A stretch of 64,000 nucleotides of DNA from Sorghum bicolor (lineage: Eukaryota; Streptophyta; Magnoliopsida; Poales; Poaceae): contig NC_012878.2 in assembly GCF_000003195.3 (NCBI RefSeq), positions 21,342,771-21,406,770 on the forward strand. Reading direction: 5' to 3'. Numbering within the stretch: position 1 is the stretch's first letter; every line of letters starts with the position of its first letter. The notes under the pieces are model-generated. The model had not been told where the DNA came from, searched no databases, and was given only the letters and a program-made list of their open reading frames with translations. Positions 55,774-64,000 of the stretch are shown in pieces. The position numbers and the translations under genes were made by a program.

Positions 55774-56386
55774 ATTCCTCGATAGCTGGAGAATTAGAAA
55801 ATACAAATCTTGTAGATATCTTTAATGCATGAAGCTACTGGAGTGACCCTCTGAAAGGAACATGGTTAGACTCATCTCTACCAACCAAGAAAGGTGATCC
55901 AGGGAGACCGGTTATTCCGATCTCCATTGGAAGTGCAAACTTCAACAAGGCAATATGCGACTTTGGTGCAAGCATCAACATCATGCATAAGGTGATCTAT
56001 GATAAACTCTTCAATTATCCTTTATCACGTACAACCATGTGTTTGTAGCTTGCAGATCAGTCACTCTGCTACCCCATGGGAATCATGGAAGAGATCTTCG
56101 TAAAAGTAGGCAACTTGTACGTTCCTACAAACTTCATAGTGGTGAACACTGGTACCAATGAGAGGTCACCTATCATTCTGGAACGACCATTCTTGAACAA
56201 TTGCGGAGCTATCATTTACGCCAGCAATGCCAAGATCACTTTCAACATCAAGGGCAACAGGGAAGCCTTTTCTTTCAAGAACAAGACATTGTCAATCCCT
56301 GCCCAGAAGGAGACAGTCAGCAGTAGAAACAAGAGCAACACCCACAACAAGGCCAAGACCAAGAATAAGGGCAAACAGAAGGACTA
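55774..56386 (+). pseudogene. First protease of B
   Basis: Continues the gag-protease frame: RPVIPISIGSANFNKAICDFGASINIM (motif D-F-G), LQLADQSLCYPMGIMEEIFVKVG, PTNFIVVNTGTNERSPIIL and a K/N-rich tail to the TAG at 56384. TGA at 55830 and TAG at 56046 interrupt it. About 95 percent identical to A by eye. Confidence 0.82.
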
Positions 56387-56919
56387 GAAAACTAAGACAG
56401 CACAGATGGTCACTGCAATCCGCATGGAGTATGACTACCTACTCAAGACTCCACATCTAATCAAGAAGGACGATCCAGGTGTCCCGACCATTCTTTGCTC
56501 CATCAACAGATGCTACTTCTACAACACTATTTGTGACACCGGATCAGGCATCAACATCACGGCCAAGGTAACATGAATTCTTATATGCTTCTTTGCCTTT
56601 GGACCCTACCTATGCGCAGCTACAGTTGGTGGAATAGTCCTTTCACTTTGTGGATGGGATAGCCAAAAATGTCCCAATCTAGATTGAAGACCACTATGTC
56701 CCCACTGACTTCTTAGTCGTTGACATGGGAGAAGAATATGATCCACCTATCATCATAGGAAGACCGTTCCACAACACTACCAAAGCCATCATATACATTG
56801 GAACATGGGAGGTCCATTTCCAATTCCCCTCAAAGAAGATACGCCTGCATTTTAATAGGAATTATATATTTGAGGAGGATCCCAAGAAGAACAATCAAGA
56901 AGAAGGTGACGTACCCTAG
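56387..56919 (+). pseudogene. Second protease of B
   Basis: ILCSINRCYFYNTICDTGSGINI (motif D-T-G), then after a shift and stops VPTDFLVVDMGEEYDPPIIIGRPFHNTTKAIIYIG and a tail ending EEGDVP. The N-terminal linker keeps a few residues (DDPGVPT) that A has lost. Tandem arrangement as in A. Confidence 0.78.
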
Positions 56920-57089
56920 TCACCGCAAAATGGGAACGATGCAATGTTCCACGTTCCGGGAACGAGCATTCAGGATGGGAACATGGGAACAAAATCATTC
57001 CCATAGTGTAAAAATTGCATCTAAAACATCGTTCCCGTTCTCGGTTCGTTGTTCCTAGATCCGTCATTCCAGGAACTCCGGTGACTAGG
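56915..57089. mobile_element. MITE-like insertion (175 bp) in B
   Basis: Perfect 11-bp terminal inverted repeats CCTAGTCACCG / CGGTGACTAGG with TGACGTAC outside on both sides. Same site and length as in A, so it predates the split of A and B. Confidence 0.8.
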
Positions 57090-57753
57090 TGACGTACCCA
57101 CCACCAGAAGAAGAAGAATGTTGTAGATGGTTGGGCTGACTATGAAGGATAGGTTTCAAGATAAGAAGATCGATACCCTGACGAAGATATCATCAAGGAA
57201 GAAGAACCTACAGAAGAATGGATAGTGATTCCAGACACTCTCTCTTCCAAGTCATCATCACCTACAAGGCAGGTATGGAAATCCAAGGTAAATTTTGAAT
57301 TAAATCCTGCATAGGACATAGCACCCATGGCGCCGTTCGATGCGTCCCTCGATCAGTGAGCGAACAAGTCCTGTTCGGAGGACTTAAATTCACCGAACAC
57401 CGCCAAAGAGGTAACTTGGTATTACCTTTATGCATATTTACTTCTCTTAATTGCATTAGAAGTTGCATCATTATTTTTATTGCTGCAATTGAAAAGAAAA
57501 TAAATATGTTTTGCATTGCACCTAGAAAATTGCTAAGCCCTGTGTATTTAATTTGTGACGCAATAGCTTACATACTTATCTACTGTGGAGGCACAAAAAT
57601 AATTTTCAGCATATTTATTTCCCTATCTGCATACCATAAATATAAAAGCATAAAAATAGTTTGATCCTGTTAAAAGATAAACGGGTATAAGAAAGTTCTA
57701 GAATCCCAAGGCTTAGAGGTTTATAACTAACGCTTAATCAGTTCCACAAGCAT
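57090..57753 (+). other. Region after the proteases in B
   Basis: Weak coding remnants up to about 57360, then AT-rich non-coding. Parallel to 47992-48667. Confidence 0.6.
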
Positions 57754-59767
57754 TGTTGTCTATTTGAGCTTCACAAGTCAAAGCCCAAGTTTGGTTTTGG
57801 TAATTAATGACACCAAGTTGCTAATGCCTTGTGTTTAAGTGATTTGAGTTAGGCATAGCAACATATGTGATGAAGGTGCATGGTGGCATGGAAAGATGGC
57901 CACATGATCACTAAGGGATGAAGCATAAAGTGGTGATCATGGTGATAGACAAAGAGTAAAGTGAGCAAGGCAAAGGTATAAACATAGGGTTTTGCTTTTG
58001 CCGGTCTTAGTTGAGTAGAGAAGTGATTGACCGGATTTAGGATAGATAGCCGACTATCAAGAGGGGAAATCACTGTCATCTCTCAAATCAAGTGCTACTA
58101 GGTCCATATCTTGAGCATATGCATTAGGATCTAGTAAAGTTCTCACCTAACTCCTTTGGTGAAAATGTTTGTGAAAAGCTAACACACATGCACTTTGGTG
58201 GTAGACACTTGGTGGTGATAGCACTTTTTCAAAGGAGGTGGAGTTCCAAGGGTTGAGAGGGGTGTGGGTTCCTCTCTCCCTCTTGGCCAGTGCTTTTATG
58301 AAAATTACGTGTATATTTTCTATTGCGCCGATGGGAAATTTGGAGAAGTCACAGGAGCCGGACGCAGTGCACGGAGGCACCGGACGCTGGCCTGAGCGTC
58401 AGCTGTACTGTCAGTGCTTGGCCCTGTTAGGGTTGAGCACCGGATGCAGGACACCAGACACAGGGTGTTCCCTGCTCATGCATCCGGTGTGGCCTGACTC
58501 AAGCAGAGGCTGTCTGACTGAGAGCCCCGAACGCTCTGAGTGCGTCTGGTGGTATGCGTCCGGTGTGAGGGCGTTTTGCAACCCTCTCTACGCATGAGTC
58601 CGGTGAGCACCAGACCGTCCGGTGCTCTGAGTCCGGTGAGGTCGCAGTTTGCAGAACTCTCTGCGCACGAGACCGGTGAGTATCAGACGCGTCCGGTGCT
58701 CACTTGGTCGTGTCCGATGGCCCGCAGGTGACCATTAGAGTTTGACATGTGAGATTCAAAGAAGGACATGTGGCCAACCCTAGAGCAGCGGACGCAGGGG
58801 GTCGAGCGTCCGGTGGTCACTTGGTAGCATCCGGTGCCCCCGATTTTAGCCCAGTGAAAGTGCCCAACGGCTCTTTTGCTGAGGGGGCTTATAAATAGAA
58901 GGTGGCCGGCTTTGGGAGTTGCTCTCTTGCACATTTTGATTACTTGTGACATACATTGAGCTAGAGAACACTCCTTCCACTCATCTCCTTGCTTGATTGC
59001 TAATTCTAGTGAGACTGAGTGAGATTCAAGTGCATTGCTTTAAGAGTTGCATTTAGTGGCACTTGATCTTTGAGTTTGCTATGGATTTCTTGTTACTCTT
59101 GGGTGTTTCCTGACGCCCTAGATGACTTGGAGCAGCGGTGGTGTTGAGCTTGTGATTGGAGATTATTCCGAGCCTCACCAAGTGATTTGTGAGGGGTTCT
59201 TGAGCCTTCCCCTTGGGAGATCGCAATTGGCTACTCTAGTGGATTGCTCGTAGCTTGGAGGATCCCCATCTTGTGAGTGAATGTGCGGCACCCGTTGAGG
59301 GTTTGGCTTTGAATTGCCAATTAGCTTGTGATCTATCAAGTGGGTGTATCGCCACAACGAGGGGTAGCTTGCCGGGAAGCAAGTGAACCTCGGTAAAAAA
59401 TCTTGTGTCATCTCTTACCGAGGTCTCTCTTGTGATTGTGTACGTGTTTGATGGGATTCATCTCATCTCTACAACGTTGGTATAACAATCACTCTCCTCT
59501 CTTTACATACTTGCCTACCTTGTTAGTTTTGCTTGTGTAGCTTAGTTCTTGTTAGTAGAGAGTTGTTCTGTAGCCTTCTCTAGTTGTTGTGTTTTTTAAT
59601 GTTTAGCCTTCTTGCTAGACTTGTGTAGGTGGCTTGCATAGCTTAGTTGTGCTAGTGCAAGAATAGCTTCGCCACTTATCTTACTAACTCACTTGTTTAG
59701 TAAAGTTTGTAGAATTTTAAATAGGCTATTGACCCCCCCCCCCTCTAGCCATTTAGACCTTTCAACA
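57754..59767 (+). mobile_element. Solo SIRE-type Copia LTR in B (about 2014 bp)
   Basis: TGTTG...CAACA ends, GTTTGGTTTTGGTAATTAAT near the start, TATA box TATAAATA (58890-58897), and the typical pyrimidine-rich end with a C run (59733-59743) and CTCTAGCCATTTAGACC. No Copia proteins adjoin. I could not find a convincing 5-bp target repeat (AGCAT left, GCCTT right). A shares its left end at the same site. Confidence 0.72.
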
Positions 59768-61433
59768 GCCTTTAAAAGGATCAAAAAGAATCAATAGGAA
59801 GAAGGACGTCATGTCCTTTGTTGGAGTACGCAAGTGCTATTTTTGACAGCAAGCACCTATGATACTCCAGGAGGATAGTACACCTTCACTGCCTGTAAGC
59901 AACCTCAGCAGACTATGTCAACATCTAGCTTGGGGGAGAGCAACCCCCATATACCGAGCTAAGTATCTCTTACTCATATATCTATTTGTAGTGCGTTATA
60001 ACAAGATAAAAAGATGAATAGCCTTAGAAACCCAATAAAGATATTATCTTTCATAATTAATTTTGCTAGCTATGGAGAGATTTTAAGGAATATGTTAAAA
60101 TGAACCTCTAGGATAAACTCTTATATGGAGATGATGAATAGTAGCTTGGTCGTAATTCCTTGCAAGTATCTAGTTTTCAACCTTGTACTCTCCTAAGTTT
60201 TAGACACAACTATTTAAACTTAAGATTTTTCTCTGAGCCTAAAACTTGTGGGTAGCAAATGCTTGATCTATGTCTAGGTACTTGATGAATATGCTATGGG
60301 AAGGTCTTGAGCTATTATCAATCTTGCTCCTAGAGATGCTAGAGTTCTAGAGAACTTTATATTGAATATTTTAAATTGCTACACAATGAGTTCCTTTATG
60401 ACGAGAGTTTAAATGCCTACCACAGCCAAATACTCATGCTTGCTAGATTAGGAAAACCTCCACTTATATTTCAACCTATAAGCATTGAGGGTAGTTAAGC
60501 TGTATAGACCCTAAGGAACTAGTCATGCAGTTAAAGTCAATATTATGTGCTCTCCATCCATTGATCTTAGCTACTTCTGTCCTCAAAAGTACGCAACCAC
60601 TTACATCCACCACATTCAATATGTGCTACTTTTGTTCCTAGAAGTACCACCCACATATACGCACTACACTCTGTGTTATTTCTATCATGGAGACACGCAT
60701 CGATGCTGCTCCTACCCTGGGAGTATGCATTTCTTCATTCACCCCATATATTTTGTATCCACTTAGAAAATATTCTACTCTTACATTGGGAGGGAATACC
60801 CAAAAATATCCATTGCCCCAAAAATATTCTACTCGTATGTAGAATTAGATATTCACCATCAGTTATCACCCCTCATAACCCCTTTTCATTCTTCTCACTT
60901 CACTTCACCTCACTCACATGCACATATAACTTGATTGGATAATTAGTTTCTCTAGATCCATGGTTTAAGTATGCAATATATGTAAGTATGTTTGAATTTT
61001 CTTTCCCACCTATGAGCTCCACATAAGCCAATTAGAAGTAGGGTGACAGAGAGAAGGCATACTCACTTGCCTTGGAGAGGATCCAAAAATACCACATATG
61101 AGAGCCTAGAAAGTGTCATACAAGGAAACTCTAAGTTTTATTTGAAAATCTTGCAAAACTCTTGAATAATAGTAGATCAAAGGGTGAGTAGCATAGTGCC
61201 CGACTTAACTGTTCTATCTTTCAACTGCCCAAGACCTAAGTGATAGCTATAAGCTCCATGGTTAAAGGTAGTATGGGTGAGTCTTGAGTCAGAATAGTTC
61301 ACTCTAATCCGAACGAGAGTCCTTGTTTAAACGCTTGTGTACTTGTGAGGCGTGAAAGCATTGTAGCAACTCCTGATCCATCACTAAGTCTATCTTTGCT
61401 TAGGGACGAGAAAAGGGTAAGCTTGGGGGAGTT
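59768..61433 (+). other. 3' non-coding region and polypurine tract of B
   Basis: No coding. 60230-60290 resembles 5815-5880 of E2. Inverted repeats lie around 60570-60840. Ends with AAGCTTGGGGGAG (61419-61431) before the 3' LTR. Confidence 0.72.
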
Positions 61434-62569
61434 TGTTGATGGTAGATAATTACTCTTTTTAACCGTCAACATAGCATGACAAAGGATTAAAATGAGAATA
61501 CTACCTAGCTATAGGGGTTATCACTAACAGAATTCAACAAGTTTTGGTGATTGTCTATTTCTGTAGAGGGTTATCGGAATAAGAACAAAAGGAGATACAC
61601 ATGTCAGACTTACATAGAGAGAACACGTGAAACGTCAACTTAGGAATACTCCAGAAGGCTCGGGAAGACACCACCTGAAAGGTGGGGCCCACCTACCATA
61701 GGGTAGGGGCGGGCGCCCCACCCTATTAGGGCGGCTGCCCGGGGGGTTCAACCAATTAGGTTGAACCTCACAGATCCTGCCTCCACCGACTTTGAGGATT
61801 AATCTTAAGCGCACATTAAAGTCGGTTTGATCCAAGGGATGTGGTGCTTCCTAGGGGGCTATAAATAAAGACCCTGACCCCCTAGAGAGGGGCATAGAGG
61901 AGTTCATTATTCTTTGATCAAGAGAAGAATTAGATAGAGAAGGGTCCCTCGAATGGATCTATCTCTATAGGTTCTTAGCCACCATCTTAATTAGATCTCT
62001 ATAGTTCTTTAGCTTAGTTACATAGGAATAGATCTAGAAGGAGTCAAGTTAATCTTGGAGTCCGGATCTATCATCAGTTCTTGGTAAACTCTTTTTCTCT
62101 TTGTTATATTTATATTAGTTCTTGCTACTATGAATATAACTTTGATCTATTTGATTATATCAGAATTGACTTTATTCTATTTGCTTATGTTCTTAATTAT
62201 ATTGTTCTTAGTTTACCTTCATTATATGATTAATGAAGTTAGATTAGAATTATGTTTATGCATAGGATCGTATAGCGCTTACTCATTAGATCGATGGGTA
62301 AGTGGTAAATATTGGGTAGACGTGGTGCCTAGACCGTATTTATCTGTGATTACGCCTTATAGTCCGAAGCATGAGCTAGGTCACGGGAGTGAGAGTCCTA
62401 TTGAGTCCTTTATTTATTTATTCTTGGAAAATCATATAGATTTAATACCAGCACTTCTACATCATGTTTGGGATGACAACCAAGCTTAAGTGATGTTAAG
62501 TAATTTTGACGCCGATGCTAGGGATAGGTTTAAAGTCTATTTTAGTAGTTGTGTTAAGAAGTGTAAACA
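61434..62569 (+). repeat. 3' LTR of B (1136 bp, internal deletion)
   Basis: Matches the 5' LTR at about 92-93 percent by eye but lacks about 510 bp corresponding to 52259-52768, including the U5 motif. TATA box at 61860; GC-rich hairpin near 61698-61729. Confidence 0.92.
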
Positions 62570-64000
62570 TACCCATGTTGGTTATGGCTGAGGTTTTTTC
62601 TTGGTTGGCCGTGATCCCGTGCTTAGAGATGATGAAACCCAAGAGCATGCCTTAGGGAACACCAAAGAAGCACTTCTTAGGGTTTAACTTGACATTCTTC
62701 TCTCTAAGGTAGTGAAATGTTGTGTCTAGATCAGTGACAAGGCCATTAGCCTTTCTATGCTTGACAATGATATTGTCTATGTAGGCCTCAATGGTTCATC
62801 CAATGAGATCCCCAAAAACCTTAAGCATACATCGCTCGTATGTAGCCCTCACATTTTTTAGACCAAACAGCATGGTTAACATGTCAAATGGTGTGATGAA
62901 GGAAGTCATGAGCTGGTTGCACTCCTTCATCTTAATTTGGTGGTAGCCAAAGTACGCATCGAGAAAGGATAAAGTTTCAAATCATGCAGTGGAATCAACT
63001 ATCTGATCGATTTGAGGTAACAAAAAAGATTCTTTGGACATGCTTTATTTAAACAAGTATAGTCTACACACATTCTCCATTTTCCATTCTTCTTTTTTAC
63101 TAGAATAGGTTAGCTAACCACTCAAGATGGAAGACCTCCTTGATGAATCCGGCTGCCAGAAGCTTGTGCACTTCCTCCCCGATGGCTCGATGCTTCTCCT
63201 AGACAAATCAGTGCAGGCGTTGCTTCATTGGTTTGGAGCCGGCTTGGATGTCCATGGAGTGCTCGGTGACCTCCCTCCGTATGCCCAGCATGTCCGAGGG
63301 ATTCCACACAAACATGTGAGTGTTGACACAGAGGAAGTCGACGAGCATTGCTTCCTTTTTGGGGTTGAGGCTGGCGTTGCACCTGAGTGCCTTGCTGTTA
63401 GGGGCGTTAGGTTCCAATAACATGAGCTTTACCTCCTCGGCCGGCTTGAAGCTGCCAGCATGATGCTTAGGGTTGGTGATCTCCTTAGCGAGCCTCCCTA
63501 GGTCGACAGCAAGGACCTTGGACTCGATAAGGGCCTCAGCATACTCGACGCACTCTATGTCACAATGATAGGCATGTTGATGTGAGGTGTCAACAATGAT
63601 GACATCGTTGGGTTTGGCATCTTGAGCTTGAGGTAGGTGTAGTTGGTGACTACCATGAACTTGGCATAGCACGACCATCGCAAAATGGCATGGTAGGTTC
63701 CTCGGAACCCGACCACCTCAAAGGTGAGGGTCTCCCTCCTAAAGTTGGTGGGAGTTTCGAAGGCGATGGGCAAGTCAATTTGCCCAAGGGGTTGAGCATG
63801 ATACCCTGGTACGACGCTGTGGAACAGTGCCGCATTGGCTTAGAGTTGAGACCTATTGATCCCCATGAGGTCTAGGGTCTTGGTGTACAGGATGTTGAGG
63901 TCGTTGCCTCCGTCCATCAGTACTTTGGTGAGCCTTGTGTCGCTAATGATAGGTTTGATGATGAGACGTAGTGCCCAGGGCTCGAAATGTGGTCTGGATG
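62570..64000 (-). pseudogene. Protease and reverse transcriptase of Tat element V, right part
   Basis: Minus strand, entering from beyond 64000. The protease motif VLMDGGNDLNILY is near 63920. Then come ETPTNFRRETLTFEVVGFRGTYHAI, TYLKLKMPNP, ECVEYAEALIESK and MLVDFLCVNTHMFVWNPSDMLGI. The RT N-terminal part follows (KKNGKWRMCVDYTCLNKACPK) with shifts. The catalytic motif reads YIDN (62783-62772) instead of YVDD. B interrupts it at 62570; it resumes at 51284. Dead copy of the same lineage as T. Confidence 0.88.

Larger units (their letters stand above)
51285..62569 (+). mobile_element. Element B: complete non-autonomous Athila with passengers
   Basis: 5' LTR (51285-52933), tRNA-Asp-type PBS, gag, two proteases, 3' non-coding region, polypurine tract and 3' LTR (61434-62569). 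Flanks are GACCC and TACCC, a target duplication with one mismatch. RT, RNase H and integrase are absent. Inside lie solo LTR 2 (TSD ATTCC), a MITE and a SIRE LTR. It is inserted in the RT of V. Confidence 0.88.

Noticed and set aside
57749..59772. Target duplication of the SIRE LTR
   Set aside because: AGCAT on the left and GCCTT on the right do not match; I leave the boundary as approximate.

Overview
The window is nuclear DNA of a grass (Poaceae), almost certainly repeat-rich heterochromatin. I see no ordinary host gene, no tRNA or rRNA gene, no CRISPR and nothing bacterial. Nearly everything after about position 1379 is LTR retrotransposon, in at least ten element copies nested into one another. 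Lineages are called from protein motifs and primer-binding sites: Ty3/Gypsy Tat (extra RNase H, antisense gene), Ty3/Gypsy Athila (tRNA-Asp primer site, Athila gag/protease/extra ORF), a SIRE-type Copia LTR, and a very large non-coding element (LARD type). Element names below (M, E2, T, LARD, X, Y, Z, A, W, V, B) are my own labels.

Layout. 1-1378: unclassified. 1379-4570: element M, minus strand, 5' LTR plus gag, truncated. 4571-37706: Athila element E2 (3' half of its extra ORF, 3' non-coding region, 3' LTR), interrupted by T and by a solo LTR (34327-35804). T (6231-33655) is a Tat element with two LTRs, PBS, gag, PR, RT, RH, extra RH, truncated INT, an antisense spliced gene and a perfect CTTAG target duplication. 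T is itself interrupted by the LARD (17300-31712), which has 5.28-kb LTRs, a 3.86-kb non-coding interior and a perfect GTGCG target duplication. 37707-42926: Athila X (protease tail, accessory coiled-coil ORF with its own promoter, 3' LTR). 42927-44986: Athila Y (protease, extra ORF). The same-orientation order Y > X > E2 > T > LARD reads as a five-level nest.

44987-46399: 5' end of a minus-strand Athila (Z). 46400-50876: Athila A, damaged, carrying a MITE, part of a SIRE LTR and a truncated minus element W. 50877-51284 and 62570-64000: a minus-strand Tat element V, split by Athila B (51285-62569). B has both LTRs, a PBS and a gag, then two tandem protease domains but no RT or INT. It carries the same MITE and SIRE LTR as A, plus a solo LTR absent from A.

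All protein-coding remnants are broken by stops or frameshifts. Stops are mostly TAG/TGA, one transition away from Trp, Gln or Arg codons, as expected for methylated transposon DNA. The only young insertion is the LARD, whose LTRs differ by about eight substitutions and one 2-bp indel by eye.

The most unusual signals are structural. (1) Three tandem stem-loops with 9-bp arms and 3-nt loops, held by wobble and compensatory changes, lie in the 3' region of E2 and again in X. (2) Hairpins sit at the first bases of U3, just after the polypurine tract, in several LTR families. (3) A double GTGCG-NN-CGCAC palindrome lies 112-113 bp upstream of TATA in two LTRs and in front of the accessory gene of X. 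(4) Four short GT-AG introns are present in the antisense gene of T.
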